Source of the DNA: Actinoplanes solisilvae
Lineage (GTDB): Bacteria; Actinomycetota; Actinomycetes; Mycobacteriales; Micromonosporaceae
Direction: 5' to 3'
NCBI RefSeq assembly: GCF_003999975.1
Contig: NZ_RJAC01000006.1
Span: 345,884 to 409,883, forward strand
Length of the DNA: 64,000 bases
Part shown: piece after piece, positions 16,513-26,040 of the stretch
Layout of the letters: each line of letters begins with the position of its first letter
How positions within the stretch are numbered: the stretch's first letter is position 1
Notes under the pieces: model-generated
The model's input: only the letters and a program-made list of their open reading frames with translations
Told to the model about the DNA's origin: nothing
The model's database searches: none
Made by a program: the position numbers and the translations under genes

Positions 16513-18261
16513 TTATTCAGGAGACGTTCCGGCCCTGACGCGCCCCGGACCATGACCACTTTGGCGATCCTGGTGGGCTGCGGCGAGGATCAGATAGACG
16601 GCGGCCGTCCAGGTGTAGGCACGGTCGCGCAGACCCGCTCCGGTCGCGGCGTTGAAGTTCTCGGCGAAGCCGGACGTTTCGCAGAGTTCGCGGAACCGGC
16701 CGCTGATGTCGTCGGCGAGGTCGTCGAGGCCGGCCCGGCGCAGGCCGTCCTCGATCAGCAGGGTGGCGGGCGCCCAGATCGGCCCGCGCCAGTAGCCGTC
16801 GTCGGCGTAACGGGGGGAGTCGAGCGGCTCGGTCGCCAGGCCGTACGGGGTGAGATGGGCCTTGAGGCAGGTGGCCAGGGTCGTACGGATCTCGGCCGGG
16901 AGGTCGGCGCCGAGGGCGATCGGCATGAGCGCGAGCAGGCTCGTACTGCTCGACGTCTCGCCCGTCTCAGGGTTGCGGGCCAGGAACCGGTTGCCGTCCC
17001 ACAGGGTCGTCAGCAGCGCGGTCCGCAGCTGCTCGGCGGTTGCTTCCCAGTTCGCGGCCGCGTCGGTGTCGCCTAGTTCGGCGGCGAGGGTGCTCAGCTC
17101 CCGCACTTGCATGATCAGGAAGGTGGTGAGGTCGGCGGTTTCCAGCAGGCGTCCAGCGTCGAAGGTGGTCGCGTTGTCCCAGCCGCTGTCGTTGCCGTGC
17201 TGGTAGTGGGGGAGCGGGTGGCCGGGCGCGCGGCGCTGGGTGAGCCAGAATGTGGTCCAGTGGCTCAGCCTCCGGTAGGTCTCGGTGAGCTGGTCGCGGT
17301 CGAGTGGTGTCGGGAGGCGCCGCCGCAGGTGGCCGAGTGCCCAGCCGTGGATGGGTGGTTTGACGAAGTTGTAGAGGACCTCGGAGTGGGCGACGGAGTC
17401 CGGCAGGGCGCCGGTCGGGTCCTGGTGGTCGAACGGGATGTGGAATTGGTCCCAGGCCAGGTCCGGATCGCCGGCGGCGAGCGCCATCGCGTTGAAGCAG
17501 TGGTCCCAGCTCCAGACCTTGTCCATCCAGTGTTTGGACATCAGGACGGCGGGGCGGTGGAAGAATCCGCCAGGCGCCACGGTGGCCGACCACAGCACAT
17601 AGGTGGCCAGTTCCGCGGCGGGTGTCCGGGCGTCGCGCCACGGGGCGACGGCCTGGAGGTACCGGCCGAACGTGTCGGCGGTGTTCCGCGCCACGTCGTC
17701 GAATGACGCTGTGGAGTGGTACGGGTCGCGGCTGGTCGCGTATTCCTCGATGACCACCTCCCAGGCTGGGCCGCCGGGCAGGTCGATATGGCGGTCGCCG
17801 GCGCCGAGCGATTCGGTTCCGGACGCGGTGGGCGAGCTGTCGCCGAGCACGGTGAGCCGGTAGCGCCGTCCGGTCTCGTAGGAGGTGAACACGTACGACG
17901 CGGCGCGCGGGTCCCGGTAGAGGTAGGTGCCGGAGAACGGCGTCAGCGTGGACGCCGCCGCCGCGATGCGCAGGCCGAGACCGGTGCCCCGCAGGCGGAT
18001 CGTGTCGGCGGTCTCGTAGACCGCCTCGATCTCGCCGGCGGGATGTTCCCACTGCAACTTCGCCGGGCCGGCGACGACCCGGGCCTCGACCCGGCCGTCG
18101 GCGTGCCGGGGCTCGAAGCGCAGGACCGGGTGCATGCCGGACTGGTGCGAGACCAGGTGCAGGTCGGCGGCGTAGGTCTTCTCCGCGATGACCGGGGAGA
18201 TGTCGAACCAGGACCCCGGATAGCTGAACGGGATGTCCTGGACGGAGAAGGTCGTGATCAC
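16513..18261 (-). CDS. GH63-like (MGH1-type) glycoside hydrolase
   Basis: 582 residues, cytoplasmic (no signal peptide). An N-terminal beta-rich part (1-200) is followed by an (alpha/alpha)6 catalytic domain with KVWSWDHCFNAMAL, LPDSVAHSEVLYNFVKPPIHG, GNDSGWDNATTFD and DDGYWRGPIWAP. These are hallmarks of the mannosyl-oligosaccharide-glucosidase/trehalase-like group, where Asp and Glu act as acid and base. It is the last gene of the SBP-permease-permease operon, 27 bases after the second permease. It therefore probably trims the imported oligosaccharide. Exact linkage specificity cannot be read. Confidence 0.82.
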   Translation of the reverse strand: MITTFSVQDIPFSYPGSWFDISPVIAEKTYAADLHLVSHQSGMHPVLRFEPRHADGRVEARVVAGPAKLQWEHPAGEIEAVYETADTIRLRGTGLGLRIAAAASTLTPFSGTYLYRDPRAASYVFTSYETGRRYRLTVLGDSSPTASGTESLGAGDRHIDLPGGPAWEVVIEEYATSRDPYHSTASFDDVARNTADTFGRYLQAVAPWRDARTPAAELATYVLWSATVAPGGFFHRPAVLMSKHWMDKVWSWDHCFNAMALAAGDPDLAWDQFHIPFDHQDPTGALPDSVAHSEVLYNFVKPPIHGWALGHLRRRLPTPLDRDQLTETYRRLSHWTTFWLTQRRAPGHPLPHYQHGNDSGWDNATTFDAGRLLETADLTTFLIMQVRELSTLAAELGDTDAAANWEATAEQLRTALLTTLWDGNRFLARNPETGETSSSTSLLALMPIALGADLPAEIRTTLATCLKAHLTPYGLATEPLDSPRYADDGYWRGPIWAPATLLIEDGLRRAGLDDLADDISGRFRELCETSGFAENFNAATGAGLRDRAYTWTAAVYLILAAAHQDRQSGHGPGRVRAGTSPE

Positions 18262-18288
18262 GGACGGGATGCCTTTCGTCGGGGGCGT

Positions 18289-19098
18289 TCAGTCCTTGAC
18301 GGCACCGGCGGTGACGCCGGCGGCCACGTAGCGCTGCGCCAGGATGAGCAGCAGCGTCGCGGGGATCGAGGCGACCACGGCGGTGGCCATGATCGCGTTC
18401 CATTGCTGGTTGTTGTTGCCGATGTAGTGGTAGATGCCCAGCGTGATGGGCTGGTGTTCGCCGCCGCCGTCGAGGGTCGCGGCGAACACGAAGTCCGACC
18501 AGGCCCAGAGGAACGCGAACAGGCTCACGGTGACGATGGCGTTTCGGCTGACCGGCAGGATCACCGAGACGAACGTCCGCCACCGCGAGGCGCCGTCGAT
18601 CAGCGCGGCGTTGGTGAGTTCTTCCGGGATGCCCGACATGAAGGCCGCGAAGATCAGCACCCCGAACGGTACGGCGATGGTCGAGTCGGCCAGGATCAGG
18701 CCCGCGACCGAGTTGAGGATTCCGGCGCGCAGGTAGATGGCGTAGAAACCCATCGCCATGATGATGCCGGGGATCATTTGGGCGATCAGCAGGATGAAGC
18801 TGAGGACACCGCCGCCGCGCGGACGCAGCTTGGCCAGTGAGTAGCCGGCCGGGGCGGCCAGCGCGAGCGTCACGGCCACGGTGCCCAGCCCGACCAGCAG
18901 ACTGGTGCCCAGGTACGGCAGTTGCTGGTCCAGGACCGCGCGATAGCCCTCCAGGGTGCCGTCGGACGGGAACAGGTGCGGAGGGTCGGCGCGCATGTCG
19001 GTGTCCTTGGTGAAGGACACATTGATCATCCAGTAGACCGGGAACAACATGGCGGCCGTCAGCACGAGACCGGCCACGGTCGTCAGCGCCCTCCTCAT
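18289..19098 (-). CDS. Sugar ABC transporter permease (MalG type)
   Basis: 269 residues with six transmembrane segments and the importer EAA-type loop EELTNAALIDGASRWRTF near residue 180. This fits carbohydrate uptake (CUT1) MalG-like permeases. The ATG at 19098 is chosen because it overlaps the stop of the upstream permease as ATGA; longer in-frame versions would run back into that gene. It forms the channel with the protein at 19095-20057. No ATPase gene is present locally, so a shared MsiK-type ATPase is likely. Confidence 0.9.
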   Translation of the reverse strand: MRRALTTVAGLVLTAAMLFPVYWMINVSFTKDTDMRADPPHLFPSDGTLEGYRAVLDQQLPYLGTSLLVGLGTVAVTLALAAPAGYSLAKLRPRGGGVLSFILLIAQMIPGIIMAMGFYAIYLRAGILNSVAGLILADSTIAVPFGVLIFAAFMSGIPEELTNAALIDGASRWRTFVSVILPVSRNAIVTVSLFAFLWAWSDFVFAATLDGGGEHQPITLGIYHYIGNNNQQWNAIMATAVVASIPATLLLILAQRYVAAGVTAGAVKD

Positions 19099-20057
19099 CG
19101 TGCCTGCCCGCGTTGTACCCGGATATACACCAGCCCGCACACCAGCGCCATGACGATCAGCAGGTTCCCCACCGCCGCACCCGGCCCGAACCGGGGCAGC
19201 AGACTGCCGAACCCCAGCCGGTACGACCAGGTGGCCAAGGTGGTGGACGCGTCAGCGGGACCCCCTCGGGTCATGATCCAGATAATGTCGAAGACCTTCA
19301 GCGTATAGACGAGTCCGAGCAGGATCGTGATAGCCGACACCGGGCGCAGCAGCGGGAACGTGACCCACCGGAAGCGCTGCCAGCCGGACGCGCCGTCGAG
19401 CGCCGCCGCCTCATGGATCTCCGGCGGTACGGCCTGCAGGCCGCTGTAGAGCACGACCAGATTGAACGGGATGCCGATCCAGATGTTGGCGATGATCACG
19501 CTGACCAGCGCCCACCGCGGATCCGTCAGCCAGTTCACCGGTCCGGCCCCGAGTGCCCTCAGAGCGGCGTTGACGACGCCGGATTCGCTGTTGAGCATCC
19601 ACGACCAGCTCGAGGCGGAGACGATCAAGGGCAACAGCCAGGGTACGAGAAACACGGCGCGCAGTGTGGCGGAAAGCGGGAAGTGCCGGCGGAAGAACAG
19701 GGCGAGGGCCATGCCGATCGAGAACTGGAACGCCAGGCAGACCACGGTGAAGACGACGGTGCGGGTCAGCGCCGGCCAGAACGTGGGGTCGGCGAAGACA
19801 GTGCGGTAGTTGTCGAGCCCGGCGAAGGGTGCTCCACCGTGCACGAAGGAGCGCACGGTGTAGGAGCGCAGGCTCAGGTCGAGGTTGCGGTAGAGCGGAT
19901 AGGCGTAGAACGCGCCGAGGTAGATCACGACCGGCGCGGCGAACGCCCATGCCCACCACTGCCCCGCTCGGCGCCGGCGTCGAGCGGCTGGGTCGTGCCG
20001 TCCTCCCGCCGGCGGCCGGGCCACGGCGGGAGGACGGTCCGTCACAGGTGTCGCCAT
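19095..20057 (-). CDS. Sugar ABC transporter permease (MalF type)
   Basis: 320 residues. A basic N-terminal tail precedes six transmembrane segments, and the EAA loop PPEIHEAAALDGASGWQRF is well conserved. It begins 2 bases after the substrate-binding protein gene, so the operon order is binding protein, MalF-like, MalG-like, glycosidase. Confidence 0.9.
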   Translation of the reverse strand: MATPVTDRPPAVARPPAGGRHDPAARRRRRAGQWWAWAFAAPVVIYLGAFYAYPLYRNLDLSLRSYTVRSFVHGGAPFAGLDNYRTVFADPTFWPALTRTVVFTVVCLAFQFSIGMALALFFRRHFPLSATLRAVFLVPWLLPLIVSASSWSWMLNSESGVVNAALRALGAGPVNWLTDPRWALVSVIIANIWIGIPFNLVVLYSGLQAVPPEIHEAAALDGASGWQRFRWVTFPLLRPVSAITILLGLVYTLKVFDIIWIMTRGGPADASTTLATWSYRLGFGSLLPRFGPGAAVGNLLIVMALVCGLVYIRVQRGQAR

Positions 20058-20059
20058 GG

Positions 20060-21313
20060 TTACTTGGTGCTCGCGGCGGCCGTCGTCTGGGCCGCTTTCA
20101 GAGCATCCTGCGGGGACTTACCGCCCGAGAGGGCGGCCTGGAACGCGCCCCACAGCGGTTCGGAGATCTTCGGGTACTTGGTGCCGAGGTTGTCACTCGT
20201 CCGTCCCTTGGCCGCCTTGACCGCATCGACCCACACCTTCAGGTCGGGGTTCGCAGCCACCTGTTTGCCCTGTACGGCGTCGGTGGCGGCGATGTAGGAC
20301 AGCGTGGTGTCGGTGGTGTACGCGTTGTCGGAGCTGGTCAGGCAGGCGATGAGCTTGGCGCTGGTGGCGTAACGGCCGGTGTCGTCCCGCACCGGTGCGG
20401 TGACGAACTCGCCGCCAGTGGGCGCCGGTGCGGTTCCACCCGTGCTGGACGGGATGGGGATGATCCCGTACTCGAAGCCGGTCTTCTTGGCGTTGGCCAG
20501 CTGCCAGGTGCCGTTCTCGGCGAAGGCGTAGGCGCCGCTCGCGAACTCCTGCCAGCTGGTCGTCTGCGTGTTGTTGATGACGGAGTTCGGGGCGTAGCCG
20601 TTCTTCAGCCAGTCGGTCCAGAGGGTGAGGGCGGAGACGGCCTGCGGCGAGTCGAGCTGGGTGAGGCCGGCGCCGGAGCCCCAGAACCAGGGCAGGAACT
20701 GGAAGCTGCCCTCCTCGGTGCCGATCGCTGAGAAGGTGATGCCCTTCTTGCCGACTGCTTTGACCTTCGCCAGGGCGGCGGTCAGGGACGCCCAGTCCTT
20801 GATCGTGGTGGGATCGACCTTGGCCGCGTCGAGAACCTTCTTGTTGTAGTAGAGCGCGAGGGTGTTGGCGCCGATCGGGACGCCGTACGTCTTGCCGTCG
20901 AGCTGGCCGGCCGCGAGCAGGTTGGGCTCGATCGTCGCGGTGTCGACCTTGGTGTCGTCGGTGGTGGTGAGCACACCGGCCTCCGCCAGGGTGGAGACCA
21001 CTGGGTTGTCCACGATCAGCACGTCCGGCGAGTTGCCCTGCTGAGCGGCCAGGAGCGCCTTCGTGGTCAGGTCGGTGGTGTCGAAGCCGGTGCGCTTGAC
21101 GGTGACGCCCGCGTCGGTGCCGCACTTGGTCAGCAGCTTGACCCAGTCGGACGAATTGTCGAACTGCGGGTACGGATCCCAGATGGTGAACTCCTGGGCC
21201 GACGCGCCGGACGACGGCGGACCGGCGTCGGAGCAGCCGCCGGCGAGCGCGGTCAGTGCCACAGCGAACAACGCGCAGCCGGCTGCCCGGCGGCTGATGG
21301 ACGAGTTTCTCAC
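20060..21313 (-). CDS. Sugar-binding lipoprotein of ABC importer
   Basis: 417 residues, a CUT1 extracellular binding protein. A short basic start and hydrophobic segment lead to the lipobox LAGGC, so the mature protein is lipid-anchored outside the membrane. Body motifs such as NSPDVLIVDNPVV, TYGVPIGANTLALYYNKKVL and SGAYAFAENGTWQL are typical of family 1 binding proteins. The GTG at 21313 follows AGGAG by 9 bases; the in-frame TTG at 21322 would touch that box. The 3' neighbours are its permeases. A LacI-type operator lies at 21354-21365. Confidence 0.9.
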   Translation of the reverse strand: MRNSSISRRAAGCALFAVALTALAGGCSDAGPPSSGASAQEFTIWDPYPQFDNSSDWVKLLTKCGTDAGVTVKRTGFDTTDLTTKALLAAQQGNSPDVLIVDNPVVSTLAEAGVLTTTDDTKVDTATIEPNLLAAGQLDGKTYGVPIGANTLALYYNKKVLDAAKVDPTTIKDWASLTAALAKVKAVGKKGITFSAIGTEEGSFQFLPWFWGSGAGLTQLDSPQAVSALTLWTDWLKNGYAPNSVINNTQTTSWQEFASGAYAFAENGTWQLANAKKTGFEYGIIPIPSSTGGTAPAPTGGEFVTAPVRDDTGRYATSAKLIACLTSSDNAYTTDTTLSYIAATDAVQGKQVAANPDLKVWVDAVKAAKGRTSDNLGTKYPKISEPLWGAFQAALSGGKSPQDALKAAQTTAAASTK

Positions 21314-21353
21314 GTCAAACAACTCCTGAATGCGGCATCAGCACGACGAGATT

Positions 21354-21365
21354 CGAATCGGTTCG
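21354..21365. promoter_or_regulatory. LacI-type operator upstream of the importer operon
   Basis: CGAATCGGTTCG is a 12-bp near-palindrome with a central CG, the usual design of LacI-family sites. Its reverse complement is identical to the second site at 21509-21520. It lies 41 bases before the binding-protein start. Confidence 0.75.
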
Positions 21366-21508
21366 ACTACGTAGTTCGCCGACAGTAGGACTCCTTCCGA
21401 GCCGCGGTCAACACCTTGTTCGAGCGTTATCACCGCCTTCTGAAACATCTTGTTCATCTGGGCGGCATGCTGTTGACATCGGCGGATATCGCTGTCTAGC
21501 GTCGGCGG

Positions 21509-21520
21509 CGAACCGATTCG
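21509..21520. promoter_or_regulatory. LacI-type operator upstream of the lacI gene
   Basis: CGAACCGATTCG is the exact reverse complement of the site at 21354-21365. It lies 75 bases before the regulator start. The two sites bracket the divergent promoter region. Confidence 0.75.
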
Positions 21521-21594
21521 ACACGACGGTGACCCTGCCGGCCGTCTCGGCGGCGGCATAGGTCAAGCTGCGAGGTCAGGGTGAGGAGGTACTC

Positions 21595-22608
21595 ATGAAC
21601 ATCGGGGAGATCGCCCGCCGGGCCGGGGTGTCGCGCAGCACCGTGTCGTACGCGCTGAGCGGACGCCGGTCGGTGAGCGCGGAGACCAAACAGCGGATCC
21701 AAGCCGTGATCGACGAGATCGGTTACCGGCCGAACGCCGCCGCTCGTGCGCTGAAGGAGGGCCGGACCCGCACCCTCGGGCTGGTCATCCCGCCGGCCAG
21801 CCTGCGGCTGACCGACATGCAGCTCGGGTTCGTGGCCAGCGTCGTCGAGGCGGCCGCGCACGCGGATCTGGACGTGCTGCTCTCCCCGTCCGGCGGCGAC
21901 CATGACCGGTCGTTCGAGCGGCTGATCTCCGGCCGCCGGGTCGACGGGATCATCCTCATGGAGATCAGGCTGGAGGACGAACGTGTCACCAGGTTGCAGC
22001 AGGAAGCGCTCCCGTTCGTCACCATCGGTCACACCGCTCACCCGCAAGGCACCTGCTGGGTCGACGTCGACTACGCCGAGCTGGTCGCCCGCAGCGTGCA
22101 TCATCTGGCCGATCTCGGCCACCGCAGCATCGCCCTGCTCAACCGTTCCGCCGAACTGGTCGCCGCCGGGTACGGCCCGGCCCACCGTGCTCAGGCGGGG
22201 TTCGCCGAGGCCGTCGTGCTGCGGGGCCTGAGCGGGATCGAGCTGCCGTGCGCCGACGATCCCGCCGCCGGTGAGGAATGGTTCGAACAACTGCGCGAAC
22301 GCCATCCGGAAGTCACCGCCGTCACCACGATCAACGAGGCGGCTCTGCCCGGCCTCCAGCGCGGCATCGAGCGGCTCAACGTCGCCATCCCGCGCGAGTT
22401 GTCCATCGCCGGGGTCGCCGCCCGGCACTGGGCCGAGGGCTTCCGCCCTCAGCTCACCGCGGCCGACGTGCCCACCCTCGAAATGGGCGCCCACGCCGTC
22501 GAACTGCTCCTCGAGCGGATCGCCGCGCCCACCAGCGCGCCGCGTCACCTGCTGCTCGCGCCGCCCATCTCCCTGCGCGACAGCACCGGACCCGCCCGCA
22601 CCAACTGA
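21595..22608 (+). CDS. LacI-family transcriptional repressor
   Basis: 337 residues. The N-terminal HTH NIGEIARRAGVSRSTVSYAL and hinge region GYRPNAAARALKEGRT are diagnostic of LacI/PurR regulators. The periplasmic-binding-like sensor domain follows. It is divergent from the importer operon and directly upstream of two secreted glycosidases. It likely releases the two operators described above when the imported arabinose-containing sugar is present. An AGG-rich site (GTGAGGAGG) precedes the ATG. Confidence 0.92.
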   Translation: MNIGEIARRAGVSRSTVSYALSGRRSVSAETKQRIQAVIDEIGYRPNAAARALKEGRTRTLGLVIPPASLRLTDMQLGFVASVVEAAAHADLDVLLSPSGGDHDRSFERLISGRRVDGIILMEIRLEDERVTRLQQEALPFVTIGHTAHPQGTCWVDVDYAELVARSVHHLADLGHRSIALLNRSAELVAAGYGPAHRAQAGFAEAVVLRGLSGIELPCADDPAAGEEWFEQLRERHPEVTAVTTINEAALPGLQRGIERLNVAIPRELSIAGVAARHWAEGFRPQLTAADVPTLEMGAHAVELLLERIAAPTSAPRHLLLAPPISLRDSTGPARTN

Positions 22609-22687
22609 TCCGTCCACCCTCCCCCCGGGACGAGCCGCCGGCTCCTCCCGCGACTCCTGCTGTCCCCGTCCCCCAACCGGAGGCACT

Positions 22688-24508
22688 GTGAAACCCCCAT
22701 CCCCGACCCGTACCCGCATCGTTCGGACCCTGGCCGGTGTTCTGGCCGCGCTGGGCGTCCTCGCCGCCCCGTCCCCGGCCCGCGCCGACGACCAGAGCAT
22801 CAGCGTCAACTTCGCCGCGACCGGGGCCGCGCCGGCCTACCGGGCGTCCGGCTGGATCTACGGCATGACCGAGAACGGCGCCGCACCGCCGGACCACTTC
22901 TTCACCGACGTCAAATATCGGGCCATGCGGGCCGGCGGCGCCCAGTTGCCGGGCAGCGGCTGGGTCGGCGGCGGGTACGACCGCCGGTGGAACGCGACCC
23001 GGGCGCAGATGCTCCGCACCCAGGCTCTCGGCGGCACGTTCATCCTGCTGCCGCACGATCTGTGGGGTGCCGACGGCGCCGGCATCTCCCGCTTCCCCGG
23101 TGACAACGGGGACTGGACCGACTACAACAACTTCCTCACCCGGGTGATCGCCGACGTGCGCGCCACCGGTGTGCCGGTCCAGTGGGACATCTGGAACGAA
23201 CCCAACCTCAGCATCTTCTGGAACCGGTCGCAGTCGCAGTACTTCGAACTGTGGCGGCGCACCTACCAGCGGCTGCGCGCCGACATGCCCGGGACCCTGA
23301 TCGTGGGCCCGAGCCTGGCCGGCGTGCCCTCCACCACCGGAACCTGGTGGAACCAGTACCTCGACTACATCAAGGCCAACAACGCGGTGCCGGACATCAT
23401 CAGCTGGCATTCCCTGCCCGGCGACCCGGTGGCCAACGTCGCCGCCGCGAACACCACACTCGATTCCCGCGGCATCGCGCACCCCCGTCCCTACCAGATC
23501 AACGAGTACGGCGCGTCGGACGAGCAGAACCCCGGCGACGGCGCCTGGTACATCGCCCGCCTCGAACGGGCCGGCGCCGACGGGCTTCGCGCCAACTGGG
23601 CCAGCGGCGGCAACCTGCACAACGACCTGGGCAACCTGCTCGTCCACTCCTCGGCCGGGCAGTACCAGCCGAAGGGCGAATGGTGGGTCTACCGCTACTA
23701 CGCCCAACAGACCGGCACTGCCGTCGCCACCACGGCGTCCGCCGGTTACGACGCGTACGCCACCAAGACCGCCGGCAACGCCAAGGTCCTCATCGGCGGC
23801 GGCCGCACCACCGGCAACATCGCCGTCACCCTGCAAGGGCTCAACAGCACCAGCGGCGTCGTCGTCAACAACCAAGCCCGCGTACGCGTGCAGCGCATCC
23901 CTTACAACAACGGCGGCGCGGTCGCCGGTCCGACCACCGTGCAGGACCGCGTGGTCACGCTCAACGGCAACGCCACGACGGTGACCATCGCCAACACCAC
24001 GATCACCGACGCCTACACCGTCACGCTGCTGCCGCCCACCGACGCGAGCTTCACCGGCGTCGCCGTCGCGCAACACAGTGGACAATGCTTGGACAACACC
24101 GACCTGCGCACCACCGACGGCAATCGCCAGCAACAGTTCTTCTGCGAGGGCGGCGACCAGCAGCAATGGGCCTTCCGCCCGGTGACCGGAGTCGCCGACA
24201 CCTACACGGTCGTCAACCAGCAGAGCGGCAAGTGCCTCGACGTCAGTGGCGTGTCCACCGCCGACGGCGCCGCCGTGCACCAATGGACCTGCCTGAACGG
24301 CGCCCAGAACCAGCAGTTCACGCTGCGCCGGGTCAGCTACGCCGGCAACGACTCGCACGACTACCAGCTCGTCGCCCGGCACAGCGGCAAATGCGTCGAC
24401 GTCAACGGCGTCTCCACCGCGGCCCGCGCGCTGATCCACCAATGGACCTGCAACCCCGCCTTACAAGGCAGCCCGCTCAACCAGACCTGGCGACTGCTCG
24501 GCCGATGA
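22688..24508 (+). CDS. Secreted clan GH-A-like glycosidase with C-terminal CBM13
   Basis: 606 residues with a Sec signal peptide ending SPARADD. The (beta/alpha)8 domain (about 35-340) has WDIWNEPN with Glu171 as the likely acid/base, and INEYG with Glu273 as the likely nucleophile. These are the strand 4/7 glutamates of clan GH-A. A linking beta domain is followed by a ricin-type trefoil (about 455-606) with repeated SGKCLDV-like and QQW/QQF motifs, a CBM13 that binds plant polysaccharide. The GTG start at 22688 follows GGAGG. Family (GH39, GH30 or similar) is not certain. Context suggests attack on an arabinose-rich polymer. Confidence 0.8.
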   Translation: MKPPSPTRTRIVRTLAGVLAALGVLAAPSPARADDQSISVNFAATGAAPAYRASGWIYGMTENGAAPPDHFFTDVKYRAMRAGGAQLPGSGWVGGGYDRRWNATRAQMLRTQALGGTFILLPHDLWGADGAGISRFPGDNGDWTDYNNFLTRVIADVRATGVPVQWDIWNEPNLSIFWNRSQSQYFELWRRTYQRLRADMPGTLIVGPSLAGVPSTTGTWWNQYLDYIKANNAVPDIISWHSLPGDPVANVAAANTTLDSRGIAHPRPYQINEYGASDEQNPGDGAWYIARLERAGADGLRANWASGGNLHNDLGNLLVHSSAGQYQPKGEWWVYRYYAQQTGTAVATTASAGYDAYATKTAGNAKVLIGGGRTTGNIAVTLQGLNSTSGVVVNNQARVRVQRIPYNNGGAVAGPTTVQDRVVTLNGNATTVTIANTTITDAYTVTLLPPTDASFTGVAVAQHSGQCLDNTDLRTTDGNRQQQFFCEGGDQQQWAFRPVTGVADTYTVVNQQSGKCLDVSGVSTADGAAVHQWTCLNGAQNQQFTLRRVSYAGNDSHDYQLVARHSGKCVDVNGVSTAARALIHQWTCNPALQGSPLNQTWRLLGR

Positions 24509-24536
24509 CCCGTACTCCTGTGATGAGGGAATTGCC

Positions 24537-26018
24537 ATGATCAATCGATCGTCCGGCCGACGTGTCCTCGTCCTCGCCGCCGTCCTGAGCCTGCTGTTCA
24601 CCACGGCGGCCGTCAGCACCGGCGCGGGCCCCGCAGCGGCCGCAACCGTCGGAACCCCCACCCGCATCGTCGGCGGCCAGTCGGGCCGCTGCCTCGACGT
24701 CCCGAACTCCGCCACCACCAACGGCCTGCAGACCCAGCTGTACGACTGCGGGGGCGCCGCCGGTCAGGCCTGGACCTACACGAGCGGCAAGCAACTGACC
24801 GTGTACGGCACCAAGTGCCTGGACGCCTCCGGCCGCGGCACCACCAACGGCACCCCCGTCGTCATCTGGGACTGCCACGGCCAGACCAACCAGCAGTGGA
24901 ACGTCAACGACAACGGCACGATCACCGGCGTGCAGTCCGGGCTCTGCCTCGACGCCACCGCGGCGGGCATCACCAACGGCACCAAGATCGTCCTGTGGGC
25001 CTGCAACGGCCAGGCCAACCAGCAGTGGGCCCAAGTCACCCCGGGCGGCGGCACCGGCGGAGGACCCTGTGACATCTACGCCGCCGGCGGCACCCCGTGC
25101 GTGGCGGCACACAGCACCGTACGAGCCCTCTACAGCTCGTACCGCGGCAACCTCTACCAGGTGCGGCGCGGCTCGGACAACACCAGCCGCAACATTGTCG
25201 CCCTCACCGGGGGCACGGCCGACGCCGCGAGCCAGGACTCCTTCTGCGCCGGCACCACCTGCGTGATCACCGTCGTCTACGACCAGTCCGGACGCGGCAA
25301 CGACCTGTGGTACCAGGGTTCGTCCGCCGTACCGGGATCGCCGCAGAGCTCGCCCGCGGTCGCGACGACCGAGTCGCTCACCGTCGGCGGCTCCAAGGCC
25401 TACTCGCTCTACATCAAGCCGGGCAACAGCTACTGGCGCGACGGGCACCTGACCGGAGTCCCGACCGGCAGCGCACCTGAGGGCATGTACATGGTCACCA
25501 GCGGCACCCACGTCAACAGCGGCTGCTGCTTCGACTACGGCAACAGCGAGACCACCCGCAAGGCCGACGCCGCCGGCGCCATGGACGCGATCTACTTCGG
25601 CACGAGTTGCTGGTTCGGCGGCTGCTCCGGAACCGGGCCCTGGGTGCAGGCCGACCTCGAATGGGGCCTGTTCCCCGGCGGCAGCAGCACCTGGAACACC
25701 AACCAGCGGGCGTTCACCAGCAAGTTCGTCACCGCGACGCTGAAGAACAACGGCACCTCCCGGTTCGCTATCAAGGCCAGCAACGCCCAGAGCGGCAGTC
25801 TCTACACACTGTGGGACGGTTCGCTGCCGTCGGGCTACAGCCCGATGAAGAAGCAGGGAGCGATCGTGCTCGGCAGCGGCGGCGACTGCTGCAAGCCCGA
25901 CGGCGGCGCCAACCAGAGCGCCGGAACGTTCTACGAAGGCGCCATGGTCGCCGGCTACCCATCGGACGCCACCGAGAACGCGCTACAGGCCAACATCACC
26001 GCGGCCGGCTACCGATGA
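24537..26018 (+). CDS. abfB: Secreted GH54-type alpha-L-arabinofuranosidase with CBM13
   Basis: 493 residues. The signal peptide ends around GPAAAA. Residues about 41-173 are a ricin-type trefoil with SGRCLDV, TNQQWNV and ANQQWAQ repeats. From about residue 176 the sequence GPCDIYAAGGTPCVAAHSTV starts the AbfB catalytic domain, with paired cysteines (SGCCFDYG, GDCCKPDG) and DLEWGLFPGG, as in GH54 enzymes that release arabinose side chains. The native GH54 C-terminal CBM42 is absent and replaced by the N-terminal CBM13. It lies 28 bases after the preceding glycosidase, so they are probably co-transcribed and LacI-controlled. Confidence 0.87.
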   Translation: MINRSSGRRVLVLAAVLSLLFTTAAVSTGAGPAAAATVGTPTRIVGGQSGRCLDVPNSATTNGLQTQLYDCGGAAGQAWTYTSGKQLTVYGTKCLDASGRGTTNGTPVVIWDCHGQTNQQWNVNDNGTITGVQSGLCLDATAAGITNGTKIVLWACNGQANQQWAQVTPGGGTGGGPCDIYAAGGTPCVAAHSTVRALYSSYRGNLYQVRRGSDNTSRNIVALTGGTADAASQDSFCAGTTCVITVVYDQSGRGNDLWYQGSSAVPGSPQSSPAVATTESLTVGGSKAYSLYIKPGNSYWRDGHLTGVPTGSAPEGMYMVTSGTHVNSGCCFDYGNSETTRKADAAGAMDAIYFGTSCWFGGCSGTGPWVQADLEWGLFPGGSSTWNTNQRAFTSKFVTATLKNNGTSRFAIKASNAQSGSLYTLWDGSLPSGYSPMKKQGAIVLGSGGDCCKPDGGANQSAGTFYEGAMVAGYPSDATENALQANITAAGYR

Positions 26019-26040
26019 ACGGCCGGTTCCTGACGGGGCC

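Noticed and set aside
22454..24442. Long antisense reading frame opposite the clan-A glycosidase
   Set aside because: A shadow of high-GC codon bias: low-complexity Gly/Val/Asp-rich translation with no motif, opposite a well-supported secreted enzyme.
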